This document shows positions 46,243 through 54,855 of a stretch of DNA of 64,000 nucleotides, piece after piece. The translations under genes were made by a program, and so were the position numbers. The stretch covers positions 682,001-746,000 of the forward strand of contig NZ_CP053939.1 of the NCBI RefSeq assembly GCF_013267835.1. Direction: 5' to 3'. How positions within the stretch are numbered: position 1 is the first letter of the stretch; each line of letters starts with the position of its first letter. The stretch comes from Neisseria mucosa (lineage in GTDB: Bacteria > Pseudomonadota > Gammaproteobacteria > Burkholderiales > Neisseriaceae). The notes below the pieces were generated by a model that did no database searches, was not told where the DNA came from, and worked only from the letters and a program-made list of their open reading frames with translations.

Positions 46243-47454
46243 ATGTCCAACCAACTCATTCTTGTTCTGAACTGCGGCAGCTCTTCGCTCAAAGGCGCCG
46301 TTATCGACCGTAAAAGCGGTAATGTCCTCCTAAGCTGTCTCGGCGAACGTTTGGGTACGCCCGAAGCAGTCATTACGTTCAGCAAAGACGGTAAAAAATG
46401 CCAAACAGCCTTGACCGGCCGTAACGACCATGCCGGTGCCGTAGGTATGCTGTTGAAAGAGCTTGAAAAACACGGCCTGCACGACCGCATTAAAGCCATT
46501 GGCCACCGCATCGCACACGGCGGCGAAAAATACAGCGAATCTGTTTTGATCGACCAAGCGGTAATGGACGAACTCAATGCCTGCATTCCGCTCGCTCCGC
46601 TGCACAACCCTGCCAATATTAACGGTATTTTGGCTGCGCAAGAGCATTTCCCAGGCCTGCCCAATGTCGGCGTGATGGATACTTCGTTCCACCAAACCAT
46701 GCCGGAGCGTGCCTACACTTATGCCGTTCCGCGTGAATTGCGTAAAAAATACGCTTTCCGCCGCTACGGTTTCCACGGTACCAGCATGCGTTACGTTGCC
46801 CCTGAGGCCGCACGGATTTTGGGCAAACCTCTGGAAGACATCCGCATGATTATTGCCCACTTAGGCAACGGCGCATCCATTACCGCCATCAAAAACGGCA
46901 AATCCGTTGACACCAGTATGGGCTTCACGCCGATCGAAGGTTTGGTAATGGGCACCCGTTGCGGCGACATCGATCCGGGTGTATACAGCTATCTGACTTC
47001 CCAAGCCGGATTGGATGTTGCCCAAGTTGATGAAATGCTGAACAAAAAATCAGGCTTGCTCGGTATTTCCGAACTCTCCAACGACTGCCGTTCTTTGGAA
47101 ATCGCGGCGGATGAAGGCCATGAAGGCGCTCGTTTGGCCCTGGAAGTCATGACCTACCGCCTTGCCAAATACATTGCTTCGATGGCAGTGGCTTGTGGCG
47201 GCGTTGACGCACTCGTGTTTACCGGCGGTATCGGCGAAAACTCGCGCAACATCCGTGCCAAAACCGTTTCCTATCTTGATTTCTTGGGTCTGCACATCGA
47301 CACCAAAGCCAACATGGACAAACGCTACGGCAACTCCGGTATCATCAGTCCGACAGGTTCTATGCCGGCTGTTTTGGTTGTGCCAACCAATGAAGAGCTG
47401 ATGATTGCCCACGATACGGCGCAGTTGGCCGGCTTTTTGGAAGAAGTAGGCTAG
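46243..47454 (+). CDS. ackA: Acetate kinase
   Basis: Interconverts acetyl-phosphate and acetate with ADP/ATP; some homologues also use propionate. 403 residues: ILVLNCGSSSLKGAVID at the start, IGHRIAHGGEKY, GVMDTSFHQTMP with the catalytic Asp, YGFHGTSMRYV, IIAHLGNGASITAIKNG and FTGGIGENSRNIR near the end. Its placement after the methylcitrate genes is the neisserial order and suggests joint handling of propionyl and acetyl units. A strong bidirectional terminator follows. Confidence 0.96.
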   Translation: MSNQLILVLNCGSSSLKGAVIDRKSGNVLLSCLGERLGTPEAVITFSKDGKKCQTALTGRNDHAGAVGMLLKELEKHGLHDRIKAIGHRIAHGGEKYSESVLIDQAVMDELNACIPLAPLHNPANINGILAAQEHFPGLPNVGVMDTSFHQTMPERAYTYAVPRELRKKYAFRRYGFHGTSMRYVAPEAARILGKPLEDIRMIIAHLGNGASITAIKNGKSVDTSMGFTPIEGLVMGTRCGDIDPGVYSYLTSQAGLDVAQVDEMLNKKSGLLGISELSNDCRSLEIAADEGHEGARLALEVMTYRLAKYIASMAVACGGVDALVFTGGIGENSRNIRAKTVSYLDFLGLHIDTKANMDKRYGNSGIISPTGSMPAVLVVPTNEELMIAHDTAQLAGFLEEVG

Positions 47455-47466
47455 GGCAGTGTAAAC

Positions 47467-47498
47467 AAAAAAGTGCGGATTCATCATCCGCACTTTTT
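47467..47498. terminator. Bidirectional terminator between ackA and purM
   Basis: AAAAAGTGCGGAT-tcatc-ATCCGCACTTTTT, serving the convergent genes on both sides; not DUS-based. Confidence 0.9.
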
Positions 47499-47512
47499 CA
47501 TTGCATCTCAAA

Positions 47513-48547
47513 TCAAGCCACTTGGGTTTGATGTTCGTCACCGTTACGTTCACGAATAACGCCCAAACGGTAAACGGTTTCGCCTTGTTCGCTCAAGAAA
47601 GCTTGTACTGCATCAGCATCTTCTTTAGCAATAATAACGACCATGCCGATACCGCAGTTGAACGTACGGTACATTTCTTGGGTTTCCACATTGCCTGCTT
47701 TTTGCAGCCATTGGAACAGTTTAGGCAATTCCCACGCTTTGGCATCGATTTGTGCAACGGTATTTTCAGGCAAAACGCGAGGTACGTTTTCGGTAATGCC
47801 ACCGCCGGTAATGTGGGCCATGCCTTTAATGGTGAATTTTTCCAAAGCGGCAAGGATAGGTTTCACATATAGACGGGTAGGGGCGATGATGGCTTCGCGC
47901 AAAGTTTTGCCGTGGTCGAATTCCGCGTCCAAATCGGGATTGTCGCGCTCGATGATTTTGCGTACCAAAGAGTAGCCGTTGGAGTGTGCGCCGTTGGAGG
48001 CCAAGCCCAAAACAACGTCCCCGGCCTGAATGCTGCGGCCGTTAATCACGCGTTCTTTTTCAACCACGCCGACGGCAAAACCTGCCAAGTCGTATTCGCC
48101 TTCGGGATACATGCCCGGCATTTCGGCAGTTTCACCGCCAATCAAAGCGCAACCGGATTCTTCGCAGCCTTGGGCAATGCCTTTAATCACATCAGTCGCG
48201 CGGGCAACATCCAGCTTGCCGCAAGCGAAATAGTCCAAGAAGAACAAAGGTTCTGCGCCTTGAACCAAAATGTCGTTGACACTCATGGCAACCAAATCGA
48301 TGCCGACGGTATCGTGTTTGTCCCAGTCGAATGCCAGTTTCAGCTTGGTGCCGACGCCGTCCGTACCGGAAACCAATACCGGATTTTTGTATTTTTTGCC
48401 GATTTCGACCAAAGCGCCGAAACCGCCCAAATCACCCAACACTTCAGGGCGCATAGTACGTTTGGCAAAAGGTTTGATGTTTTCGACCAGTTGATCGCCT
48501 GCGTCGATATCCACGCCTGCGTCACGATAGCTCAAAGAAGTGCTCAT
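47513..48547 (-). CDS. purM: Phosphoribosylformylglycinamidine cyclo-ligase (AIR synthase)
   Basis: Converts FGAM and ATP to AIR, the step after PurL (3.7 kb end of the window). 344 residues, begins [35 protein letters not shown] (ATP loop), DCVAMS-equivalent [43 protein letters not shown] and [16 protein letters not shown] are intact. It is monocistronic, divergent from the PerM-type gene. Confidence 0.97.
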   Translation of the reverse strand: MSTSLSYRDAGVDIDAGDQLVENIKPFAKRTMRPEVLGDLGGFGALVEIGKKYKNPVLVSGTDGVGTKLKLAFDWDKHDTVGIDLVAMSVNDILVQGAEPLFFLDYFACGKLDVARATDVIKGIAQGCEESGCALIGGETAEMPGMYPEGEYDLAGFAVGVVEKERVINGRSIQAGDVVLGLASNGAHSNGYSLVRKIIERDNPDLDAEFDHGKTLREAIIAPTRLYVKPILAALEKFTIKGMAHITGGGITENVPRVLPENTVAQIDAKAWELPKLFQWLQKAGNVETQEMYRTFNCGIGMVVIIAKEDADAVQAFLSEQGETVYRLGVIRERNGDEHQTQVA

Positions 48548-48749
48548 TGGATTTCCTTATTCGGGTATGGGTAGATTGTCGGAGCGTATTTTATCTTAAA
48601 TTGGAGGATTCAGGCTGAATTTTTTGGCGTTATTGTTAACAATTTTATTTTGCCTTGATTGGTGCCGCACTTTCAGACGGCCTTTGTGAATCTGTTATAC
48701 TGCTTATTTATTTTGAAAACCTTAAACATCAATTGGGAAATACCTTTTT

Positions 48750-49820
48750 ATGTATCAAAAGAAAGCGCGCGGGGCAAAACCGTGGATTATTATGGCTTGC
48801 GTCATCGCAGCCTTTATTTGGCTTTTATATGCTTTGGGCGATGTTTTGACGCCGTTTATTGTGGCTGCCGTTTTGGCCTATGTTTTGAATCCCTTGGTCG
48901 AATGGCTGCAACTGAGGCGTATCCGCCGCGCACCGGCATCTATGATTATTATGGCGTTTGCCTTACTGGTATTGCTGTCGTTGGTGCTGATTATCGTGCC
49001 TATGTTGTTGAACCAGTTTAACAATCTGGCTGAACGTCTACCACAGATTGTAGGTTTTGTTCAAAACAAACTGCTGCCGTGGCTCAACAGCGTCAGCGGG
49101 GATTATATTCAAATCGATCAAGAATCAATTATTGCATGGTTGCAGTCGCATACAGATGAGTTGAGCAATACGCTCAAAGCATGGATTCCTACCCTGATGC
49201 GCCAGAGTGGCAACGTGATCAGCGGCGTCAGCAATTTGGTATTGTTGCCTTTGCTGTTGTATTACTTCTTGTTGGACTGGAAACGCTGGTCTTCCGGAAT
49301 CAGCAAATTGGTTCCGCGCCGCTTTATCGAGACCTACACGCGTATTAGCAGCAATATGGACGAAGTCTTGGGCGAGTTTCTGCGCGGCCAGCTGATGGTC
49401 ATGATGATTATGGGCTTGGTCTATGGCTTGGGCTTGATGCTGGTCGGTTTGGATTCCGGTTTTGCTATCGGTATGATTGCCGGTATTTTGGTATTTATTC
49501 CGTATTTGGGTGCATTTACCGGCCTTTTGCTGGCAACAGTTGCCGCGCTTTTACAATATGGCTCATGGCAGGGTTTGTTGATGGTCTGGGCTGTATTCGG
49601 TGTTGGACAATTCCTGGAAAGCTTTTTCATTACGCCTAAAATCGTCGGCGACCGCATCGGTTTGTCTCCGCTCTGGGTGATTTTCTCGTTGATGGCTTTC
49701 GGACAACTGATGGGTTTTGTCGGTATGCTTGCCGGTCTGCCGCTTGCCGCTGTAACGCTGGTTTTATTGCGTGAAGGCGCATCTGCTTATTTCGGCAGCC
49801 ATTTCTACAAACATAAATAA
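48750..49820 (+). CDS. AI-2E/PerM-family membrane transporter
   Basis: 356-residue inner-membrane protein with about eight hydrophobic segments: a pair at the N-terminus (IIMACVIAAFIWLLYALG, LTPFIVAAVLAYVLNPLVEWL), a soluble stretch (residues about 85-160), and a C-terminal bundle with GMIAGILVFIPYLGAFTGLLLA, a conserved family segment. Members include permeases of unknown substrate, the AI-2 exporter TqsA and sodium/proton antiporters. Substrate not assignable here. Confidence 0.85.
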   Translation: MYQKKARGAKPWIIMACVIAAFIWLLYALGDVLTPFIVAAVLAYVLNPLVEWLQLRRIRRAPASMIIMAFALLVLLSLVLIIVPMLLNQFNNLAERLPQIVGFVQNKLLPWLNSVSGDYIQIDQESIIAWLQSHTDELSNTLKAWIPTLMRQSGNVISGVSNLVLLPLLLYYFLLDWKRWSSGISKLVPRRFIETYTRISSNMDEVLGEFLRGQLMVMMIMGLVYGLGLMLVGLDSGFAIGMIAGILVFIPYLGAFTGLLLATVAALLQYGSWQGLLMVWAVFGVGQFLESFFITPKIVGDRIGLSPLWVIFSLMAFGQLMGFVGMLAGLPLAAVTLVLLREGASAYFGSHFYKHK

Positions 49821-49832
49821 ATCGATGATATT

Positions 49833-49864
49833 AAGGCCGTCTGAAATCCAAGTTTCAGACGGCC
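49833..49864 (+). terminator. DUS-pair terminator after PerM-type gene
   Basis: AAGGCCGTCTGAAA / TTTCAGACGGCC with a 6-nt loop. Confidence 0.7.
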
Positions 49865-49886
49865 ATTGATAATAAAGGAAGTCTAT

Positions 49887-50603
49887 ATGTTAGCCATTAT
49901 CGGCGGCAGCGGCTTGACCAAACTGCCGGAACTCGAAATTACCGAACGAAAAATCGTCCGCACCCCTTACGGCTTAACCAGCAGCCCTATTTTATTCGGC
50001 AGGTTGGGGCGCTTGGATATTGTTTTCCTTGCCCGACACGGCTTCAGCCATACCATCGCGCCGCATGAAATCAACTACCGCGCCAATATTTGGGCGTTAC
50101 ATTCTTTAGGCGTTGAAAACATTATTGCCATTTCTTCAGTCGTCGGTATCAATCCTGATTTTGAAAACGGCAGCCTGGTGCTGCCGGACGATTTAATCGA
50201 CTATACCTATGGCCGCAAAGATACCTTTTTTGAAGGCCAAGAATGCCCGGTTGTCCATACTGATTTTTTCAACCCTTATAGCAATGAGTTGCGGCAAGAA
50301 TTATTGAACATCACAAAAGCACACAATGTGCCGATTTACGACGCCGCCGTTTATGGCTGCCTGCAAGGCCCGCGCCGCCCAACCCATGCCGAAATCGCCC
50401 GTTATCGCCGCGACGGCGTAGATGTACTCGGGATGACCGGTATGCCAGAAGCCGTTTTGGCAAGGGAACTGAAAATGGCCTATGCCCACTTTTGCAGCGT
50501 CAGCAGTATTGATTGTTTTGATAATGGGAAAGGGAATGAAGGCTGTAACGAACAGGTTTCTATGACAATGACCAAAATCCGACAATTATTGAATGGCTTG
50601 TAA
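49887..50603 (+). CDS. S-methyl-5'-thioinosine phosphorylase (MTAP/PNP family)
   Basis: 238 residues from the ATG at 49887, which has AAAGGAAG upstream; an in-frame ATG at 49866 lies in the DUS hairpin flank. MLAIIGGSGLTKLPELE is the phosphate-loop start, LARHGFSHTIAPHEINYRAN and AISSVVGIN are purine-phosphorylase landmarks, and VLGMTGMPEAVLARELKMAYA is the base/ribose-site motif. The His-containing HTDFFNPY and overall shape match, from memory, the Pseudomonas MTIP used in a two-step methylthioadenosine salvage. Plain purine nucleoside or MTA phosphorylase are alternatives. Confidence 0.8.
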   Translation: MLAIIGGSGLTKLPELEITERKIVRTPYGLTSSPILFGRLGRLDIVFLARHGFSHTIAPHEINYRANIWALHSLGVENIIAISSVVGINPDFENGSLVLPDDLIDYTYGRKDTFFEGQECPVVHTDFFNPYSNELRQELLNITKAHNVPIYDAAVYGCLQGPRRPTHAEIARYRRDGVDVLGMTGMPEAVLARELKMAYAHFCSVSSIDCFDNGKGNEGCNEQVSMTMTKIRQLLNGL

Positions 50604-50608
50604 CTGAT

Positions 50609-50641
50609 AATGCCGTCTGAAATGAGGTTTTCAGACGGCAT
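50609..50641. terminator. AT-DUS-pair terminator between convergent genes
   Basis: AATGCCGTCTGAAA / TTTCAGACGGCATT, 5-nt loop; one of the few AT-dialect pairs in the window. Confidence 0.8.
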
Positions 50642-50648
50642 TGTTTAT

Positions 50649-51143
50649 TTAAGAAGCCGTTTCTCGCGCCCAGTAGGGCAGAGAGGCTTTTTGTTTGCGG
50701 AACGAGGCAAGTTGCATGCCCCGACATTTTTCAAAAATCAATTCGACCCCGCTTTGCAAGTGCAAAATTAAATTGGTATGTGTTTCCGTTTTAATAAAAT
50801 CGATATTGCGTTGTACCAAACGTTGAATGACGGCATACACATCAAGGCAGCCATTTGCGAAAAACCACGGATTCAACTTTACCCAACGACCGCCGCTTAA
50901 GGCCGCATCAGGCTGAAAATCAGCACGAATCTGAGTCAGCCGATTGTCGGAGAAATGCAGCTCGATATCGCCATAAAGCCAAATATTCCAGCCTTTTTGT
51001 ACCAACAAGCCTTTAGGGACGCAATCTGGTGCAGGGAACATCTGCAAAATAGACTCCGCAGATTGTCCGATTTCCAAATAATCAAACCGGCCGGTATACA
51101 AAAAATCATAAATATCAATGGCAATAGGGAAATGGTAACGCAT
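50649..51143 (-). CDS. Hypothetical cytosolic protein
   Basis: 164 residues from the ATG at 51143 (MRYHFPIAIDIYDFLYTG); an ATG at 51173 in frame would add ten residues without a better ribosome-binding site. There is no signal peptide or membrane helix. The protein is rich in aromatic residues and hydrophobic strands (GWNIWLYGDIELHFSDNRLTQI, WVKLNPWFF). The style resembles small immunity-type or SMI1-like proteins, but I recognise no family and assign no function. It is flanked by DUS hairpins on both sides. Confidence 0.65.
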   Translation of the reverse strand: MRYHFPIAIDIYDFLYTGRFDYLEIGQSAESILQMFPAPDCVPKGLLVQKGWNIWLYGDIELHFSDNRLTQIRADFQPDAALSGGRWVKLNPWFFANGCLDVYAVIQRLVQRNIDFIKTETHTNLILHLQSGVELIFEKCRGMQLASFRKQKASLPYWARETAS

Positions 51144-51233
51144 GGCAACAACCATAGAAAAGCAATTAACCAAGCTATCTTAAACTTAAAATATAATGAA
51201 ATCAATTCCTATTATTATTTAATTAATATAAGA

Positions 51234-51261
51234 AAGGCCGTCTGGAATTCCAGACGGCCTT
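51234..51261 (-). terminator. Variant DUS hairpin before hom-cluster membrane gene stop
   Basis: Perfect 28-bp palindrome AAGGCCGTCTGG / CCAGACGGCCTT centred on AATT. The last two DUS bases are changed (GG for AA), so it is probably a terminator that no longer works as an uptake signal. Confidence 0.7.
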
Positions 51262-51285
51262 GCTTTGGTTTAAACCGATATTGGT

Positions 51286-51720
51286 TTACTCAGCCTTTAA
51301 ATCAGCCACACATTGCTTATTGCGTGCCTCAAAGGCTTCCGCGCCACCCAAAAGTTTGAGTTGCTCCTCAGGGCTGATTTTACCGAAGGTTCGGATTTGC
51401 TCGTCAGAGAGTTTGCTTAAAGGCTGGTCCCACATGCAGACACAATAGTCCTGAGCCAATTTCTCGTTTTGCGCATCCAAACCTTTTGCCTTCAAATCAG
51501 CTTGCCATTTTTCAGCGAAAGGAATGTTTTTCACGCAAGACTCCACCACATTTTGTTTCATCTGCGGCTTGTTCATGGCGCATTGCGAGAGCAGGGCGGT
51601 CAGCGCCAGCAAAGACAAAATTACCCATGCCCAAATGCGGATGGTACGGATTTTTGCCTTGGCTTTCTTTCTGGCCGCCAGTTGTTCTTCAGACGGCCTG
51701 TCTGTTTGTTGCTCAGTCAT
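51286..51720 (-). CDS. Small membrane-anchored protein of unknown function
   Basis: 144 residues: a charged cytosolic N-terminus (MTEQQTDRPSEEQLAARKKAKAK), one membrane helix (IRIWAWVILSLLALTALL) ending in SQC, and a periplasmic part with four further cysteines (ESCVKN, DYCVCMWD, NKQCVAD) and a helical ISPEEQLKLLGG. The start overlaps the end of hom by 8 nt (51713-51720), so it is the second gene of a two-gene operon and probably translationally coupled. Function unknown; it seems to be conserved in neisseriae as far as I recall. Confidence 0.78.
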   Translation of the reverse strand: MTEQQTDRPSEEQLAARKKAKAKIRTIRIWAWVILSLLALTALLSQCAMNKPQMKQNVVESCVKNIPFAEKWQADLKAKGLDAQNEKLAQDYCVCMWDQPLSKLSDEQIRTFGKISPEEQLKLLGGAEAFEARNKQCVADLKAE

Positions 51721-53020
51721 GCAGGCTTTCCATGCGGATCATGGTGATCGGAGCATCTACGCAGCTCAGTGCCTCAATCGCTGCGATAGCGCGTTTGACA
51801 TTACGTTCCACAGTTGTGTGAGTCAAAATCACGATTTCGGCAGTACTTTGATCAATCACACCTTTTTGAATCAAAGCCTCGATAGAAACATTTTCTTTGG
51901 CCAAGAGGGCGGCAATTTGACCCAAAGTACCCGGCTCGTCAGTTGCTTGAACGCGCAGATAGTAGCCGCTGGTAATTTCATCCATAGGCAGAATATTTTG
52001 CGCTCGAACTTGTGAAGGTTGGAATGCCAAGTGAGGAACACGGTGGTCAGTTTCAGCTTCAATCAGACGGGCAATATCAATAATATCGGCAACCACGGCA
52101 GAAGCAGTCGGCAATGCACCGGCGCCTGCACCGTAATACAAAGTCTCACCAACCATATCGGCATTGACACGGACAGCATTCATCACGCCGTTCACATTAG
52201 CCAACAGACGGCTTTCAGGAATCAGAGTAGGGTGTACGCGCAACTCAATGCCTTTGTCGGTTTTACGGGTAATGCCCAACAATTTGATACGGTAGCCGAG
52301 TTCTTCAGCATATTTGATGTCACGGCTGTCGAGTTTGCTGATGCCCTCCAGATAGCAGGCAGAAAAGTTCATCGGCGTACCGAATGCCAATGCGCTCATA
52401 ATCGTAATTTTATGGCCGGCATCATGACCTTCGATGTCAAAAGTAGGGTCAGCTTCAGCATAGCCCAAAGCCTGAGCTTCTTTCAGTACGTCTGCAAACG
52501 CGCTGCCTTTTTCGCGCATTTCAGTCAGAATGAAGTTGCTGGTGCCATTAATGATACCGGCGATACTGCGGATTTGGTTCGCAGCCAAGCCTTCACGCAA
52601 AGCCTTGATAATGGGGATACCGCCGGCAACAGCAGCTTCAAACTGCACCATGACATTTTTTTCTTCCGCCAAAGGGAAAATTTCATTGCCGTATTCAGCC
52701 AGTAGTTTTTTATTGGCAGTAACAATATGTTTACCGTTTTCAATCGCTTTCAATACCGCATCTTTGGCAATACCGGTACCGCCAAACAACTCAACAACAA
52801 CATCAACATCTTGATGTTGAACCAGCTCAAACGGATCTTTGATAAAAGCAGCATTCGGGCAAATTTGTTTGGCTTTTTCTTCGCTCAAATCGCAAACAGC
52901 AGAAATACGGACTTCACGTCCCAAACGGCGGCTGATTTCCGCAGCATTGTCCTGCAATACAGTAGCCGTACCGCCACCGACTGTACCCAAACCTAAAAGA
53001 CCGATATTTACTGGCTTCAT
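51713..53020 (-). CDS. hom: Homoserine dehydrogenase
   Basis: Reduces aspartate semialdehyde to homoserine, the branch point to threonine and methionine. 435 residues: GLLGLGTVGGGTATVL nucleotide fold, FEAAVAGGIPIIKALREGLAANQI, IINGTSNFILTEM, AEADPTFDIEGHDAGHKITIMSALAF with the catalytic-Lys region, and a C-terminal ACT domain (YLRVQATDEPGTLGQIAALLAKENVSIEALIQKG) for threonine feedback. It is the monofunctional type without an aspartokinase domain. Confidence 0.96.
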   Translation of the reverse strand: MKPVNIGLLGLGTVGGGTATVLQDNAAEISRRLGREVRISAVCDLSEEKAKQICPNAAFIKDPFELVQHQDVDVVVELFGGTGIAKDAVLKAIENGKHIVTANKKLLAEYGNEIFPLAEEKNVMVQFEAAVAGGIPIIKALREGLAANQIRSIAGIINGTSNFILTEMREKGSAFADVLKEAQALGYAEADPTFDIEGHDAGHKITIMSALAFGTPMNFSACYLEGISKLDSRDIKYAEELGYRIKLLGITRKTDKGIELRVHPTLIPESRLLANVNGVMNAVRVNADMVGETLYYGAGAGALPTASAVVADIIDIARLIEAETDHRVPHLAFQPSQVRAQNILPMDEITSGYYLRVQATDEPGTLGQIAALLAKENVSIEALIQKGVIDQSTAEIVILTHTTVERNVKRAIAAIEALSCVDAPITMIRMESLHD

Positions 53021-53226
53021 TGTGTCTCCTTTTGAGCCGATACTTTAAAATAATCACGAAAAACCAAGGCTTGTTATAATCGCTTGCAATCGTAAATTCA
53101 GAGCAAAGCATCAATGCACAAGGTCAAACGTTGAATCCTACCTGATATTGCTTGATTTTGCACCTTTTTTTGCAAGTTTCCCAAGGCCGTCTGAAAAATT
53201 GTTCCGCCATAAAAACAGGAATTACC

Positions 53227-53601
53227 ATGAAAATTACAGAAAACCATATCGCCGAAGCCACATCATTTTTTTCATCCTCTCAAGGCATATTGCAAATTGG
53301 TGAACAAACATACTCAAAACCCATTTGCTGGCAAGATGGCAAAATTAGCATCATTCCTCAAGCGACCATCGGAGAATTAAACGAACAAATTTTTATATCA
53401 GCAATTGAAGCAGCAGAAAACCGTCCTGAAGTCATCATTATCGGTACCGGAGCGAAACAACAATTCATGCATCCCAAAATTGCCGCAGCCTTATCAGCCT
53501 ACGGAATCGGCTTCGAATGCATGAACACATCCTCAGCTTGCCGAACTTTAGTTTTACTGCAAGGCGAAGGCCGAAGCACATGGGCGTGGTTGTGGCCATA
53601 A
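53227..53601 (+). CDS. Mth938-domain (DUF498/NDUFAF3-like) protein
   Basis: 124 residues from the ATG at 53227 (MKITENHIAEATSFF). VIIIGTGAKQQFMHPKIAAALSAYGIGFECMNTSSACRTLVLLQGEGR is the signature of the Mth938 family (seen in segments GTGAKQQFMHP, GIGFECMNTSSACRTL). The mitochondrial relative NDUFAF3 assists complex I assembly; the bacterial role is unknown. An AG-DUS lies just upstream. The stop at 53601 is 43 bp before the first copy of the direct repeat that starts the accessory cassette. Confidence 0.82.
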   Translation: MKITENHIAEATSFFSSSQGILQIGEQTYSKPICWQDGKISIIPQATIGELNEQIFISAIEAAENRPEVIIIGTGAKQQFMHPKIAAALSAYGIGFECMNTSSACRTLVLLQGEGRSTWAWLWP

Positions 53602-53643
53602 TTTGTGGAAAAGGCTTTTACATCATCACAGTATGAGTTCGCA

Positions 53644-53768
53644 TAATTTATATTATGTTAAATTCATAATGCTAGTATTTTAGCCTGCTAAGTCCTGTTT
53701 CTTCTAGTCGTACAATCACTTACAGAATTCAAATATAAAAGGCCATCTGAAGAATTTCAGACGGCCTT
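53644..53768 (+). repeat. Direct repeat, copy 1 (left edge of accessory cassette)
   Basis: The first 40 bp (53644-53683) are identical to 58706-58745. The next ~55 bp align imperfectly (shared CCTGTTT, TACAATCACTTACA and ATTCAAA blocks), then both copies end in a DUS hairpin. The DUS here carries an A for G (GGCCATCTGAA). Confidence 0.85.
53739..53768. terminator. DUS-type hairpin between convergent genes
   Basis: AAGGCCATCTGAA / TTTCAGACGGCCTT with one mismatch and a short loop, followed by CTCTTT. Confidence 0.65.
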
Positions 53769-53854
53769 CTCTTTATCAATATCCATAAACTAATTCAGAT
53801 CACAGTTTTATTCCAAAGCATGATTAAATTTCTTTGATAGAATTTTAGATAGCC

Positions 53855-54808
53855 CTATTCATTGACTACCACCACTTTTCCGAATCCGTCCGCGCTTTGC
53901 AAAAAACGGTGGGCTTCGGAAACTTGTTCCAATGTAAACACGCGTTCAATTAAGATTTTCACATTAAACTGCCGGATATAGTCAAACATCTCATCCAGCT
54001 TGGCTTGCGACACATTGCCCGAATAAAAGGCGGTGAGATAGCTGTTGTTTTTGAGTTCGACAATCGGATCAAAATCGTTCACGCCCCACACGTTACCAAG
54101 CTGCCCTGTATTGCAGACGATACCGTGTTCGTTGATGTGGGAGAAAGAATCACGCAAAGTTGCCGGCCCGACCAATTCCAGAATTTTGTCATAGTTTTGG
54201 TCGGTTTGTAGTTTGCCATCGACTTCAGTAATTACTCCGTCAAATCCGACCGCTTGCAAACGGGCAGCTTTAGCAGGATTACGCGTTGAGCCGTGCAGTT
54301 CGATATGCGGAAACTGCGCTTTAAGCAGCTGTGCAAAGGCTATGCCCACGCCGCTGCCTGCACCACGCACCAGTACACGATCTTGCGGCGCGATACGAAG
54401 CTGTTGTAATGAGCCGAACGCGGTGTAGTAGGTTTCGGGAATTGCGGCAAGGGTTGTCCAATCCAAATCGGTATGAACGGGATAAATTTGCTCGTTGGGT
54501 AGCAACACATATTCGGCGTAACTGCCGTCAAAGGCGCGTCCCATTTCGCCCATAATAGAGACAACCTTTTGTCCGACCGCCAGCGCGGGCGTGGAACTTT
54601 GCGCCACTTCGCCTACACATTCAATGCCCAAGATGCGCGGAAATTGGACAGACGGTGATTTGCCTTCGCGAGTGAAAATCTCGGAATGGTTGATGCCGAA
54701 GCCTTTGATTTTTACCAGTGACCACCCCTCTTTGATATCAGGTGTTGGCACGTCTTGATAAATCAGTTGTTCCGGACCGCCGGCTTGGTAGATTTTTACG
54801 GCTTTCAT
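53855..54808 (-). CDS. Zinc-independent alcohol dehydrogenase / quinone oxidoreductase (MDR family)
   Basis: 317-residue medium-chain reductase of the QOR type. MKAVKIYQAGGPEQLIYQDVPTPDIKEG opens it, INHSEIFTREGKSPSVQFPRILGIECVGEVA is the GroES-like part, and DRVLVRGAGSGVGIAFAQLLKAQF the NADPH-binding loop. The catalytic-zinc cysteines of true alcohol dehydrogenases are missing. It probably reduces quinones or reactive enals with NADPH. It is the last gene of the minus-strand accessory group; an Eikenella-dialect DUS lies at 54834-54845 just upstream. Confidence 0.85.
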   Translation of the reverse strand: MKAVKIYQAGGPEQLIYQDVPTPDIKEGWSLVKIKGFGINHSEIFTREGKSPSVQFPRILGIECVGEVAQSSTPALAVGQKVVSIMGEMGRAFDGSYAEYVLLPNEQIYPVHTDLDWTTLAAIPETYYTAFGSLQQLRIAPQDRVLVRGAGSGVGIAFAQLLKAQFPHIELHGSTRNPAKAARLQAVGFDGVITEVDGKLQTDQNYDKILELVGPATLRDSFSHINEHGIVCNTGQLGNVWGVNDFDPIVELKNNSYLTAFYSGNVSQAKLDEMFDYIRQFNVKILIERVFTLEQVSEAHRFLQSADGFGKVVVVNE

Positions 54809-54855
54809 AATACCTCCCTAAGAATCTGATGCTTTCAGGTAGCCTACTGCCAATT